Assembly: GCF_025583945.1 (NCBI RefSeq)
Contig: NZ_JAOEGU010000042.1
Coordinates: 1-35,468 of the forward strand
Length of the DNA: 35,468 nt
Origin: Methylobacter psychrophilus
Lineage (GTDB): Bacteria > Pseudomonadota > Gammaproteobacteria > Methylococcales > Methylomonadaceae
Direction: 5' to 3'
The position numbers and the translations under genes are program-made. Shown piece after piece: positions 1 through 8,905 of this stretch. The notes below the pieces were generated by a model. The model had not been told where the DNA came from. It saw nothing but the letters and a program-made list of their open reading frames with translations, and did no database searches. Numbering within the stretch: position 1 is the stretch's first letter; each line of letters begins with the position of its first letter.

Positions 1-418
1 AAATAAGCGCGTTCATCTTCCGTTAGTCGTACTATGTATTTCTTTTTCAATGGTGTTTATTAATGGCAATGTAAAGACATTATATGGGGGCTATCATTCG
101 ACATATCAACGCTGACTGAGTACTAGGTTTGTACTCCAGCAGTCACTGATAGGAAGTCAAAAAACATGTTTTTTGCTTCCTTATTTCTTAACTTAATGGC
201 CGTGGGGTTTGCCGGTGCGTACTTAAATTAATTCAGGGCACTAAACAAGCATTAGGCGTAGGCAGGAATAAGACCACATGGCTTCGGAGGAATTAAGCTT
301 TGTAGGAGTGGGCTATATGCCCGCGAAGGTTTTGTTATATCGCGGGCATAGCCCGCTCCTACAGAAATAAATTAAGGTAGTGACGCTTCAAAGTCAGGCA
401 ACGATTGGGCGATTAAAT
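1..418. other. Gene-free left edge with dyads and a REPIN
   Basis: I see no credible gene here. The stretch holds a hairpin around 114-147 (GACTG and AGTAC arms, TAGGTTT loop, then GTACT and CAGTC). It also holds a dyad at 152-180 centred on the 18-bp palindrome CAAAAAACATGTTTTTTG, flanked by GGAAG/CTTCC with a one-base bulge, and a REP-pair at 301-363 listed separately. It lies downstream of galE, which is read leftwards, so one of these dyads may end that operon, but none has the classical GC stem plus T-run on the minus strand. Confidence 0.6.
301..363. repeat. REPIN: two inverted REP sequences
   Basis: Two inverted copies of a REP-type motif face each other. The left copy is 301-326 (TGTAGGAGTGGG, then TATAT, then GCCCGCGA) and the right copy is 340-363, read on the minus strand as TGTAGGAGCGGGCTATGCCC plus GCGA. 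They are separated by a 13-base AT-rich spacer. The left copy has two extra bases in its inner loop. The TGTAGGAGCGGGC core is the same as the well-known REP class of pseudomonads, which is spread by RAYT transposases acting in trans. No RAYT gene is in the window. It sits just past the end of galE and may also act as a terminator or mRNA stabiliser. Confidence 0.8.
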
Positions 419-1474
419 CTATTGATAGCCTCGTGGATTTTGGGTCTGCCATTTCCAGGTATCGGCTACCATATCATCCAGAGTTTTTTCTACTTTCCAG
501 TCCAGCTCTTTTAAGGCCAGATCAGGATTGGCAAAACACTCGGCAATATCGCCGGGTCTGCGCGGAGAAATTTTATAATTGATGGTTTTTCCGGTTACTT
601 TTTCAAAGGCATTGATTATTTCGAGAACACTATAGCCTTTGCCTGCGCCCAGGTTATAAGCTTTACAGCCACCCGTTGCAAATTTTTCGCTGTTCAATGC
701 GGCTATTGCATTGACATGACCTTTTACCAGGTCAACCACATGAATATAGTCCCTGATGCCGGTGCCATCACGAGTCGGATAATCATCACCAAATACGGAT
801 AATTGCGTTAATTTGCCAATGGCAACCTGGGCAACATAGGGCATCAGGTTGTTGGGGATTCCATTCGGATCTTCGCCAATCAGGCCGCTGTGATGTGCGC
901 CTATCGGATTAAAATAGCGTAGCAAAGCAATTTTCCAGGGTGATGCAGCTTGATTGATTTTATCAGCCGCTGATAAGTCCCGTAAAATATCTTCGATCAT
1001 GGCTTTGGAGCGGCCATAAGGATTGATTGCACCCAGAGCAAAGTCTTCAGTATATTGTGGCGTCGAAGACGATTCACTATAAACAGTCGCGGACGAACTA
1101 AATACCAACTGCTTTACGTTTGCCTGGTTCATTACTTCAGTAAGTACCAGTGTGCCATAGATATTATTGTCATAATACCGTTGCGGTTGTGCACAGGACT
1201 CACCAACCGCTTTTAATCCGGCAAAATGTATCACTGTTGACGGTGATTCTTTGGCAAAAATTTCAGTTAGTGCGGGTTTGTCACGAATGTCGGCTTGATA
1301 AAAAGACAGTGATTTACCGGTAATTTTTTGTACCCGGGTTAATGCTTCAAGTTTGCTATTGGATAAATTATCAACGACGACAACTTTAAAACCCGCTTGT
1401 AATAATTCTACACAAGCATGGCTACCGATATAGCCTGCGCCTCCGGTTATTAGTACTGTCTGATTATTTATCAT
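419..1474 (-). CDS. galE: UDP-glucose 4-epimerase GalE
   Basis: Interconverts UDP-glucose and UDP-galactose in the cytoplasm, supplying galactose units for surface polysaccharides. The 351-residue protein has an N-terminal NAD-binding Rossmann motif TGGAGYIGSH (10-19), a catalytic Ser in SSSAT (126-130) and the YxxxK pair Y153/K157 in NPYGRSK, all typical of extended short-chain dehydrogenases. Length is slightly above the usual ~338. Its ATG overlaps the corC stop by one base (TAATG), so it is the last gene of the miaB-phoH-ybeY-corC-galE chain and is likely translated by coupling. galE is not a usual member of that ribosome/RNA-centred operon. Family assignment is firm; which polysaccharide it serves is unknown. 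Confidence 0.95.
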   Translation of the reverse strand: MINNQTVLITGGAGYIGSHACVELLQAGFKVVVVDNLSNSKLEALTRVQKITGKSLSFYQADIRDKPALTEIFAKESPSTVIHFAGLKAVGESCAQPQRYYDNNIYGTLVLTEVMNQANVKQLVFSSSATVYSESSSTPQYTEDFALGAINPYGRSKAMIEDILRDLSAADKINQAASPWKIALLRYFNPIGAHHSGLIGEDPNGIPNNLMPYVAQVAIGKLTQLSVFGDDYPTRDGTGIRDYIHVVDLVKGHVNAIAALNSEKFATGGCKAYNLGAGKGYSVLEIINAFEKVTGKTINYKISPRRPGDIAECFANPDLALKELDWKVEKTLDDMVADTWKWQTQNPRGYQ

Positions 1475-2334
1475 TATTTTTCTGTGACCGGATTATGTTG
1501 GGTTTTAAGTTTTATTAGATGGATACGCCGATTATCCGCTCTAATAACCTCAAAGCGCATGTTGTCCATAACGAGGCTTTCGCCTTTTTTAGGCATATGT
1601 TCGAGTTGACTCACCAGAAAGCCACCGATGGTATCGTATTCATCCGTAGCCAAATTGGTGGAAAAATAATCATCAAATTCTTCAATGGGCATGAGTGCTT
1701 TTATCATGAACTCATTGGGATTACGCTGAAAAACATAGCCTTCATCGTCATGATCATCATGTTCGTCTTCAATTTCACCAACGATTTCTTCCAGCACATC
1801 CTCAATGGTGACAAGACCTGCAGCTTGGCCATATTCATCGACCACAATCGCCATATGATTACCATTGGTCCGGAACTCTTTGAGCAATACATTTAAGCGT
1901 TTGCTTTCTGGAACGATCAAGGCGGGTCGCATGATGTCCTGAACTGTCATGGTATTGTTTTGTAAGACACGCGCCAGTAAGTCTTTGGCTAACAAAACCC
2001 CAACTACTTTACTGCGATCGCCATCAATAACAGGATAACGGGAATGACAAAACTCGATGACCAGTGGAAATATGGTTTCCAGTTCGGCATCTTTGGGTAC
2101 CACGACCATTTGAATACGGGGGATCATAATATCCCTGACCCGCATTTGCGATACCTGTAACACACCTTCAATCATCGATAAGGCATCGGTATCCAATAGT
2201 CGGTTTTCTTGCGCTTCTCGTATGATTTCAAGAAGATCATCTACATCTTGAGGCTCACCGGAAAATAGTTGGCTGATTCTTTCCACCCACCGTTTTCGGG
2301 GAGCGATTATACTTGGAGGTTGTTCATCGGTCAT
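1474..2334 (-). CDS. corC: CorC/HlyC-type CBS-domain protein (YbeX)
   Basis: Soluble 286-residue member of the CorC/YbeX family, linked to magnesium/cobalt efflux and, in enterobacteria, to ribosome metabolism. A tandem CBS pair covers about residues 65-190 (RVRDIMIPR opening the first, VQDIMRPALIVPE the second). The acidic segment EEIVGEIEDEHDDHDDE follows, then the C-terminal CorC_HlyC domain with DEYDTIGGFLV. The membrane-anchored DUF21 part of larger relatives is absent, as expected for CorC. Start ATG at 2334 overlaps the ybeY stop (ATGA), and its stop overlaps the galE start. The ybeZ-ybeY-ybeX order is the classical gammaproteobacterial arrangement. Confidence 0.92.
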   Translation of the reverse strand: MTDEQPPSIIAPRKRWVERISQLFSGEPQDVDDLLEIIREAQENRLLDTDALSMIEGVLQVSQMRVRDIMIPRIQMVVVPKDAELETIFPLVIEFCHSRYPVIDGDRSKVVGVLLAKDLLARVLQNNTMTVQDIMRPALIVPESKRLNVLLKEFRTNGNHMAIVVDEYGQAAGLVTIEDVLEEIVGEIEDEHDDHDDEGYVFQRNPNEFMIKALMPIEEFDDYFSTNLATDEYDTIGGFLVSQLEHMPKKGESLVMDNMRFEVIRADNRRIHLIKLKTQHNPVTEK

Positions 2335-2792
2335 TCGTCATTGTCCTGTAGATAGGGATTTTGTATCGCTAATGTCTTTAAAATGGTTATTTCTTTGTTT
2401 TCCATTAATTCGGCTTCGGCCTCGTCGAGGTGATCATAGCCTAATAAATGCAATACGCCATGCACAATGATATGCGCCCAATGGTCAGCCAAAGCTTTAT
2501 GTTGTTCCCGTGCTTCTTTTTCCATGACCGGAGCACAGATGACCAAATCGCCTAATAAATCCAACTCAATACCTTCCGGTACTTCAACGGGAAAGCTGAG
2601 GATATTGGTGGGGCCGTGTTTATGGCGGTATTGTTCATTAAGTTCGGAAATTTCTTGTTCATCAACAATACGCACAACAATTTCGGTATCTTGATCAAAA
2701 TCGCTTAATGCCGCATCCACCCATTGTTGAATTTGTTGCTGATCAGGTTGGCCGGCGGAGTTAAAAATAGTCTGGATTTCGATTAGATTCAT
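2331..2792 (-). CDS. ybeY: Endoribonuclease YbeY
   Basis: Single-strand-specific metal-dependent RNase involved in 16S rRNA 3'-end maturation and ribosome quality control. The 153-residue length is normal. The zinc site H-x3-H-x5-H is intact as HGVLHLLGYDH (H111, H115, H121), and the conserved TNILSFP motif is at 62-68. It overlaps phoH upstream and corC downstream by four bases each, which indicates coupled translation within one transcript. Confidence 0.96.
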   Translation of the reverse strand: MNLIEIQTIFNSAGQPDQQQIQQWVDAALSDFDQDTEIVVRIVDEQEISELNEQYRHKHGPTNILSFPVEVPEGIELDLLGDLVICAPVMEKEAREQHKALADHWAHIIVHGVLHLLGYDHLDEAEAELMENKEITILKTLAIQNPYLQDNDE

Positions 2793-3766
2793 GGCTTGAT
2801 GTTATTTTTTTGCTCATAGTCTTCATAAGCGGAAACAATGCGCTGTACCAACGGGTGTCTTACGACATCGCGTGCCTCAAAAAAAGTAAAGCTGATCCCC
2901 TCAACATCTTTTATAACGCCAAGGACATGCCGCAGGCCGGACATTTTTTCTGAAGGCAGATCTATTTGGGTGATATCACCGGTGATAACGGCAGTGGAGC
3001 CAAAACCCAAGCGGGTAAGAAACATTTTAATCTGTTCGGTTGTGGTGTTTTGTGCTTCATCCAGAATAATAAAAGCGTCATTCAAGGTTCGGCCACGCAT
3101 AAAAGCCAGTGGCGCAACTTCTATAATGCCTTTATCAAGCATTTTTTCAACGCGTTCAAAGCCGAGCATCTCATGCAAGGCATCATATAAAGGCCGTAAA
3201 TAAGGATCGACTTTTTGCGCCATATCACCCGGTAAAAAGCCCAGTTTTTCACCGGCTTCTACCGCAGGACGCACCAGAATTATTTTTCTGACTTTTTCAG
3301 TTTGCAAAGCTTCAATAGCGCAGGCAACCGCCAGATAAGTTTTTCCGGTTCCGGCCGGTCCCACGCCAAAATTGATATCATGAGTGACAATTTTTCTTAA
3401 ATAAGCCTGTTGATTAGTCCCCCGGCCTTTAATCAAGCCTAATTTGGTTTTGATGGCGACCTCTTGTTCAGCTACCGTTGCCAGCGTTTCCAACATATCG
3501 TCAATAGAGGCATCCTGCATAGCCAAGTGAATCAATTCGGCAGTTAACTCGTCATTTTCAGTGCTGGCAAATAGTTTTTGTATCACCGCACAGGTGACCT
3601 GGACTGATGAACTATCTAATCCGGTCACTTTAAACTGGTTGCCGCGATTGGCTATTTCAACGTGGAGCCGTTTTTCTATTTGCCGTAAATGTGTATCTAA
3701 CTGGCCACAAAAATTGGATAATCTGTCATTATCGGCAGGGAGCAAACAAAGTTCTTGAGATGTCAT
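2789..3766 (-). CDS. ybeZ: PhoH-like ATPase YbeZ
   Basis: P-loop NTPase of the PhoH family, 325 residues, likely an RNA-associated helicase-like partner of YbeY. Walker A is GPAGTGKT (136-143), Walker B is the hydrophobic strand ending in FIILDEAQN, and ITGDITQIDLP gives the conserved sensor segment. The N-terminal ~120 residues form the usual variable region. The gene starts 11 bases after the miaB stop and its end overlaps ybeY. Family assignment is firm; the exact biochemical role remains poorly defined for the family. Confidence 0.93.
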   Translation of the reverse strand: MTSQELCLLPADNDRLSNFCGQLDTHLRQIEKRLHVEIANRGNQFKVTGLDSSSVQVTCAVIQKLFASTENDELTAELIHLAMQDASIDDMLETLATVAEQEVAIKTKLGLIKGRGTNQQAYLRKIVTHDINFGVGPAGTGKTYLAVACAIEALQTEKVRKIILVRPAVEAGEKLGFLPGDMAQKVDPYLRPLYDALHEMLGFERVEKMLDKGIIEVAPLAFMRGRTLNDAFIILDEAQNTTTEQIKMFLTRLGFGSTAVITGDITQIDLPSEKMSGLRHVLGVIKDVEGISFTFFEARDVVRHPLVQRIVSAYEDYEQKNNIKP

Positions 3767-3777
3767 TGAATGATCTA

Positions 3778-5133
3778 TCAGCTATGAGTGACTATTTTTT
3801 CGACAGAAGCTTCAATCATTCGGCCCCGTAAAGAATTAGGCAGCGCTTCGGCAATGAACACATCAACAAATTGCCCTGCCAAGCGGGGATGGCCAATAAA
3901 GTTTACCACCCGGTTATTTTCGGTTCGGCCTTGCATTTGCAGCGGATTCTTTTTGGCTTGTCCTTCGACTAAAACCGTTTGTACCGTGCCGATCATGCTA
4001 TTGGAAATAGCGATAGCCATTTCGTTAATCCGGTTTTGAAAACGCTCCAGACGTAGTTTTTTTACTTCTGCAGAAACATCATCCGGTAAATCTGCTGCCG
4101 GTGTTCCGGGTCGTTGACTATAAACAAAGCTAAAAGACAAGTCGAAGCCGATCTCTTCAACAAAGGCCAGGGTTTCTTCAAATTCGGCATCCGTTTCACC
4201 GGGAAAGCCAATAATAAAATCTGAAGACAGACTGATGTTGGGGCGCACTTGACGCAATTTACGAATGATTTCCCGATAATCGGCGCTGGTATGGCCACGT
4301 TTCATCATTTTTAAAATGTTATCGCAGCCACTTTGTACCGGTAAATGCAGGTGATTAACCAATTGTGGAAGCTCGGCAAAAGCTTCAATTAAACTATCCG
4401 TAAATTCAACCGGATGTGACGTGGTAAAACGCAAGCGATCTATACCGTCAATGGCCGCGACATAATGCAATAACAGGGCAAAATCGGCAATGTCGCCATC
4501 CTCCATTTCGCCGCGATAAGCATTAACATTTTGTCCCAATAAATTGATTTCCCGGACACCTTGTCTGGCCAATGTGGTAATTTCGGCAATGACATCTTTT
4601 AGCGGACGACTGATTTCTTCGCCACGCGTATAAGGCACCACGCAAAAAGAGCAATATTTACTACAACCTTCCATTACCGAAACAAATGCTTTTGGACCTT
4701 CTGCCCGAGGCTCGGGGAGGGCATCAAATTTTTCTATTTCAGGAAAAGATACATCAATAACCGGTTTATGTTTACTGCGGACTTGATCCAGTAATTGCGG
4801 CAAACGGTGCAGCGTTTGCGGACCAAAAACGATATCGACAAACGGTGCACGTTTTTGAATGGCAGTGCCTTCCTGACTGGCAACACAACCACCAACACCA
4901 ATGATAACATCGGGACGTTTGTCTTTAATCTTGCGCCATTTACCCAACGCTGAAAAAACCTTTTCCTGAGCTTTTTCGCGTATTGAACAGGTATTAAGCA
5001 GTAAAACGTCTGCCAGTTTTGGATCATCAATCAATTCAAAGCCATGTGATGCTTGCAGTACATCGCGCATTTTATCAGAATCATATTCATTCATCTGACA
5101 ACCGTTGGTTTGAATATAAAGTTTTTGTGTCAT
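3778..5133 (-). CDS. miaB: tRNA i6A37 methylthiotransferase MiaB
   Basis: Radical-SAM enzyme that adds a methylthio group to N6-isopentenyl-adenosine 37 of tRNAs reading codons that start with U. All three domains are visible in 451 residues: the N-terminal UPF0004 domain with cluster cysteines C12, C49 and C83; the radical SAM core with CxxxCxxC as C157-C161-C164 (CSKYCSFC); and a C-terminal TRAM domain from about residue 380. It heads the minus-strand operon, and the upstream gap holds a short hairpin (AGCGGT/ACCGCT, 5195-5210) that would fall in its 5' leader or upstream of its promoter. Confidence 0.97.
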   Translation of the reverse strand: MTQKLYIQTNGCQMNEYDSDKMRDVLQASHGFELIDDPKLADVLLLNTCSIREKAQEKVFSALGKWRKIKDKRPDVIIGVGGCVASQEGTAIQKRAPFVDIVFGPQTLHRLPQLLDQVRSKHKPVIDVSFPEIEKFDALPEPRAEGPKAFVSVMEGCSKYCSFCVVPYTRGEEISRPLKDVIAEITTLARQGVREINLLGQNVNAYRGEMEDGDIADFALLLHYVAAIDGIDRLRFTTSHPVEFTDSLIEAFAELPQLVNHLHLPVQSGCDNILKMMKRGHTSADYREIIRKLRQVRPNISLSSDFIIGFPGETDAEFEETLAFVEEIGFDLSFSFVYSQRPGTPAADLPDDVSAEVKKLRLERFQNRINEMAIAISNSMIGTVQTVLVEGQAKKNPLQMQGRTENNRVVNFIGHPRLAGQFVDVFIAEALPNSLRGRMIEASVEKIVTHS

Positions 5134-5688
5134 AGTTTATCTGGGTAACTCATTTAAAAAGCACTGAGGTTTTTTGGTTTTATTGAAAAGTAATAGCGGT
5201 AACCACCGCTTAACGACTAATAAAAAAGTAGCGATAAGATATCACTGCTTATTTGTGTCAACTATTATAACCTGAAGACGGATTAAACGAGTAACGCGTC
5301 TGCTTTTCAAGTAGTAAATTATCGCGATACAGCGTTTCAGAAAATAAACTTTTAACTCTTATTGTCATAAGTGCATATAGATAATAAGCCTTAATACCTG
5401 CAAGGGATGGTATCGGTTACTATCGAGATTATTTATCCGGAAATTTATAGATCTGTGTTGTATTTCTTGGCAGCTACCAATAGTGTAGTCCGTCCTGACT
5501 TTATTAAAGCATGAATTGGTCTTTTTTCGTCGGGAAGGTCTGCAATACTGCAAGTAAAACCTGCAATGCTCTGGGGGAGAATTGCAATGCCGCTGAGCCA
5601 GCTGTTTTTGTTAGTTTTCCGATCGGAAGAGCTCTGGAACCAGTAAGAAAATAAGTGAGCCCGCAAGAAATGCTATGGAAGCAGTAAG

Positions 5689-5958
5689 AAAAACTCCGGC
5701 ATCAGTTAAAGAACCTACGGAACTCTCAAGAAAAACTCCGGGATCAGTCGAAGAACCTACGGAACTCTTAAGAAAAACTCCGGGATCAGTCGAAGAACCT
5801 ACGGAACTCTTAAGAAAAACTCCGGGATCAGTCGAAGAACCTACGGAACTCTTAAGAAAAACTTTGGGATCAGTCAAAGAACCTACGGAACTCTCAAGAA
5901 AAACTCCGGGATCAGTCAGAGAACCTACAAAATTATTAAGAAAAACTTTAAAGCAGGT
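5689..5958. repeat. 42-bp tandem repeat array (six copies plus a decayed seventh)
   Basis: Units begin at 5689, 5731, 5773, 5815, 5857 and 5899, each starting AAAAACT and ending near CTTAAG or CTCAAG. Units 2-4 are almost identical, unit 1 and units 5-6 carry a few substitutions, and a decayed partial copy runs to about 5958. Degenerate relatives of the unit (GGAACCAGTAAGAAAAT, GGAAGCAGTAAGAAAAAC) precede it from about 5635. Read on the plus strand it would encode the 14-residue unit RKTPGSVEEPTELL; read on the minus strand SSTDPGVFLKSSVG. The identical middle copies and divergent outer copies are typical of a minisatellite that changes copy number by slippage or unequal exchange. Whether either frame is translated cannot be told. 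Confidence 0.9.
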
Positions 5959-6069
5959 AAGAACAACAGCATAGAGGTTATTACCCGTGCCATAGAAACT
6001 GGCTGCAAGCCTTATGGGTTGGGTAATGGCGAGGGGGTATCAAGCAACGGTAATTATCCAAAATATTCT

Positions 6070-6116
6070 GTAGGATGCGCCAGGTAAGCTCGTACTGCCT
6101 CCTCGGCACATCCTGC
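6070..6116. repeat. Decayed inverted repeat
   Basis: GTAGGATGCGCC (6070-6081) faces GGCACATCCTGC (6105-6116); the arms match at 10 of 12 positions. The loop is 23 bases. It lies just past the rsgA stop (rsgA reads leftwards), so it may act as a terminator or be a remnant of a dispersed GTAGGATGCGCC-type palindromic element. Confidence 0.4.
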
Positions 6117-6135
6117 CGATGTTTATCTTCATTAC

Positions 6136-7023
6136 CTAAACAAACGTTTTAGGCATTTTTTCTCTAAGTTTTAAAAATCGTTCATAGCGGGTTCTGGAAA
6201 TGTCGCCGTTTTCCAGGGCCATCAATACTGCACAACCTTTGTCTTTTAAGTGCCGGCAGTCATTAAACTGGCACTGATCAATAAATGGTTGAAACTCCCG
6301 GTAGCCATAAGCCAAGCGTTGTTCTGTAAGTCCCGCCAAGCCAAAAATGGCAACGCCGGGACTATCGATTAAATCCCCGCCATCATTCAAATGATACAGT
6401 GTTGCTGCTGTGGTGGTATGGCGGCCATGTTTGGTGGTTGCCGAGACGGTATTGGTTTTTAGATCCTTATCGGGAATGATGGCATTGGTTAACGAAGACT
6501 TGCCCACACCCGATTGCCCCGCCAGCATACTGACCTGATCTTTTAAGGCACTTTTTAATTCATCCATGCCTAAATTCTCCCAGGCACTGACCCGATACAG
6601 GGAATAACCCAGATTGATATAATCCAGAAGTTCTTTTTCTATGATATCGGTTTGTGGAAGGTCGGTTTTATTGAGTATTAAAGCAGCGTCGATATTGTGA
6701 TTTTCACAGACCGCCAGATATTGGTCTATCAATAAGAAATCGCAATGGGGTTCGACTGCAAAAACGACAAAAATGGTATCAATATTGGCCGCAACCGGTC
6801 GGGTTTTACCATTTCTGGAAGGGCGCTCCAGTAATGAACGCCGCGGCAGTATGGCTTCAATACGGCCTTGGCCGGGTGACGATAGTGTCCATGAAACCCG
6901 GTCACCAACGGCGACAGTTTCCAGTCGCCGTAAGGTTTGGCAGAGAATAATTTCATGATTATATTCAACCGCAATACCCTGGCCCAAATGGGAAATAACC
7001 AAACCTTCCAGTAACTCAGCCAT
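6136..7023 (-). CDS. rsgA: Ribosome small-subunit GTPase RsgA
   Basis: Circularly permuted GTPase that assists late maturation of the 30S subunit. The 295 residues show the N-terminal OB-fold, then G4 NKTD (118-121) ahead of G1 GQSGVGKSS (169-177) and G3 DSPG (220-223), the diagnostic permuted order. The C-terminal zinc knuckle has C251, C256, H258 and C264. Its ATG shares one base with the stop of the upstream M48 peptidase gene (TAATG), so the two are co-translated. Confidence 0.96.
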   Translation of the reverse strand: MAELLEGLVISHLGQGIAVEYNHEIILCQTLRRLETVAVGDRVSWTLSSPGQGRIEAILPRRSLLERPSRNGKTRPVAANIDTIFVVFAVEPHCDFLLIDQYLAVCENHNIDAALILNKTDLPQTDIIEKELLDYINLGYSLYRVSAWENLGMDELKSALKDQVSMLAGQSGVGKSSLTNAIIPDKDLKTNTVSATTKHGRHTTTAATLYHLNDGGDLIDSPGVAIFGLAGLTEQRLAYGYREFQPFIDQCQFNDCRHLKDKGCAVLMALENGDISRTRYERFLKLREKMPKTFV

Positions 7024-8270
7024 TAACTTTTGGTTTCCAAGTGGGCGATACGAATCGCAGCAGGCGGGTGACTGTAATGAAAGGCTGAATACAAGGGATC
7101 AGGCGTTAAGGTATTGGCATTTTCTTCATACAACTTAACCAGTCCGCTAATCATTTTTGAAGCTTTGGCATTGTTGGCAGCAAAGTCATCGGCTTCAAAT
7201 TCAAATTTTCGTTGAAAGTAGGCGCTGACAGGTTGCATAAAAAAAGTAAAGGTCGATGAAACCATCAGGAATAATAATAAAGCAGCAGCATGAGATTTTT
7301 GCTCCAAAGCAACGCCTAAACCTGTGTAAAACCAATCCTGATCAATCAGCCAACCTAAAATGCCCAAGCTAATTAAACTCATAATGGCGGTGGCAACCAG
7401 CATTTTGATCACGTGTTTGCATTTAAAATGGCCCAGTTCATGCGCCAGTACCGCTTCCAGTTCTTCATCTTCCAGCGAGTTAACCAGATTGTCGAAAAAT
7501 ACGATACGTTTGTTGTTGCCCAAACCGGTAAAGTAAGCATTACCATGACCGGAGCGTTTGGAACCATCCATGATAAAAATACCTTGGCTGTTAAAGCCGC
7601 AACGCGTCAGCAGGCCTTGGATACGCTCTTTTAATGAGCCTTCATCCATCGGGGTAAATTTATTAAACAAGGGCGCAATAACGGTAGGATAAAGCCAGCT
7701 CATTAGTAAAGAAAAGCCCATGATGATAGCCCACGCCCATAACCACCATAACGGACCAACGTTATCCATAATCCACAGGATTAATGCCAGTAAAGGCAAG
7801 CCGATTGCTGCGCCCAACCCCAAGTGCAGGAACTGGTCTTTGATAAATTGATTAACCGTGCTTTTGTTAAAGCCAAATTTTTCTTCAATGACAAAAGTTT
7901 GATAAATACTGGTGGGTATTTCTATCACGGTCAAAATCAGAAAAATAGTCGCTGTTGCGGCAACACCGGCTAATAATGGTGTTGAGACAATAGCCGTCCA
8001 ATACTCAAAAGCCGAATTGATACCGCCACCGACGGTTAATAACAACAAAACCATAATACCCAGCACACCATCTATATTGCCCAGATTAACCTTTTCAAGG
8101 GTGTAATCAGCGGCTTTTTGGTGGGCAGCCAAAGACACTTTGTCTTTGAACGCTAAAGGAACGGCAGAACGATGAGCCGCGACATAATCAGCCTGGCGTT
8201 TAGCCAGCCAAAATTGTATCGAAGAAGAAATAATCAAGGCGATTAAAAAGATAATAGTAAAGGTATTCAT
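7023..8270 (-). CDS. M48-family membrane metalloprotease (Ste24/CAAX-protease-like)
   Basis: Integral-membrane zinc protease of 415 residues, the bacterial relative of Ste24. It has several membrane segments (for example about 4-22, 68-90, 96-118, 150-168, 172-193, 290-312 and 325-350). The catalytic HELGH motif is at 277-281, and a downstream EFEADDFA supplies the third zinc ligand. The N-terminal extension with its conserved YTLEK segment is that of the peptidase M48 N-domain. Bacterial substrates are generally unknown; membrane-protein quality control is inferred. It forms a two-gene unit with rsgA, and the divergent orn gene starts 88 bases away. Confidence 0.9.
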   Translation of the reverse strand: MNTFTIIFLIALIISSSIQFWLAKRQADYVAAHRSAVPLAFKDKVSLAAHQKAADYTLEKVNLGNIDGVLGIMVLLLLTVGGGINSAFEYWTAIVSTPLLAGVAATATIFLILTVIEIPTSIYQTFVIEEKFGFNKSTVNQFIKDQFLHLGLGAAIGLPLLALILWIMDNVGPLWWLWAWAIIMGFSLLMSWLYPTVIAPLFNKFTPMDEGSLKERIQGLLTRCGFNSQGIFIMDGSKRSGHGNAYFTGLGNNKRIVFFDNLVNSLEDEELEAVLAHELGHFKCKHVIKMLVATAIMSLISLGILGWLIDQDWFYTGLGVALEQKSHAAALLLFLMVSSTFTFFMQPVSAYFQRKFEFEADDFAANNAKASKMISGLVKLYEENANTLTPDPLYSAFHYSHPPAAIRIAHLETKS

Positions 8271-8295
8271 AGGCCGGGTACATTAAGTTTAAGAG

Positions 8296-8325
8296 TTAGA
8301 CGTACAGATTAGCCAATGCTACACT
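8296..8325 (+). promoter_or_regulatory. Probable sigma-70 promoter for the orn operon
   Basis: The -10 hexamer TACACT (8320-8325) is preceded by TG one base upstream (TGcTACACT, extended -10 form). A weak -35 TTAGAC lies at 8296-8301, with an 18-base spacer. It is in the short divergent gap between the M48 gene and orn and points toward orn. Confidence 0.45.
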
Positions 8326-8357
8326 AACCCTCACCTTTAACACAATGGAATCAACAA

Positions 8358-8903
8358 ATGGCGCAGGATTTACAGCACCTTATCTGGATAGATCTTGAAA
8401 TGACAGGGCTTAATCCTGACACTGATTTGATCATTGAAATTGCCACGATTGTTACCGATAAAGATTTAAATATTCTTGCACATGGCCCGGTCCTGGCGGT
8501 GCATCAGTCTGATGAAGCACTGGCGGCAATGGATGAATGGAATCAAAAACATCACGGTCAATCCGGTTTAATTGATCGCGTAAAAGCCTCTACGATTAAT
8601 GACAGTGAAGCAGAGCAATTAACGATTGAATTTCTAAAGCTTTGGGTGCCCGAAAATACGTCACCTATTTGCGGTAACAGTATTGGTCAGGACAGGCGCT
8701 TTCTATATCGTTATATGCCTAAACTGGAAGCCTATTTTCATTACCGAAATATTGATGTGTCAACGCTTAAAGAGCTGGCATCAAGATGGGCGCCTGCAGT
8801 AAAAGACGGATTTAATAAAGAATCCAAACATCAGGCACTGGATGATATTATTGAATCCATCGAAGAGCTGCGCTACTACCGGGAACATTTCATCAAGTTT
8901 TAG
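8358..8903 (+). CDS. orn: Oligoribonuclease
   Basis: DEDDh-type 3'-5' exonuclease that degrades 2-5-base RNAs and pGpG, the breakdown product of c-di-GMP. The 181-residue length is standard. Active-site residues are D12 and E14 in [10 protein letters not shown]112 in GQDRRF, and H158/D163 in HQALDD. It is first in a plus-strand run and ends two bases before the next start. It is of interest beside two diguanylate cyclases further along, since Orn completes c-di-GMP turnover, but that proximity may be chance. Confidence 0.97.
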   Translation: MAQDLQHLIWIDLEMTGLNPDTDLIIEIATIVTDKDLNILAHGPVLAVHQSDEALAAMDEWNQKHHGQSGLIDRVKASTINDSEAEQLTIEFLKLWVPENTSPICGNSIGQDRRFLYRYMPKLEAYFHYRNIDVSTLKELASRWAPAVKDGFNKESKHQALDDIIESIEELRYYREHFIKF

Positions 8904-8905
8904 TC

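Larger units (their letters stand above)
5134..6135. other. 1 kb gene-free region between miaB and rsgA
   Basis: I find no convincing gene between the miaB start and the rsgA stop. Contents are: a hairpin at 5195-5210; a 13-bp copy (5402-5414) of part of a palindrome found again at 25212-25244; six 42-bp tandem repeats at 5689-5940; and a decayed hairpin at 6070-6116. Open frames on both strands through the repeats (for example 5675-5974 plus and 5611-5877 minus) exist because the 42-bp unit is a multiple of three and lacks stops. None has a clear ribosome binding site. Confidence 0.6.

Noticed and set aside
1519-1896. 125-codon plus-strand frame inside corC
   Set aside because: Antisense shadow of a well-conserved gene.
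5689-5958. Repeat array considered as a CRISPR
   Set aside because: Units are directly adjacent with no variable spacers, and no cas gene is present.
5675-5974. 99-codon plus-strand frame through the 42-bp repeats as a repeat protein gene
   Set aside because: No ribosome binding site, and the opposite strand is open over the same stretch because the unit lacks stops in several frames. Kept as a repeat feature only.
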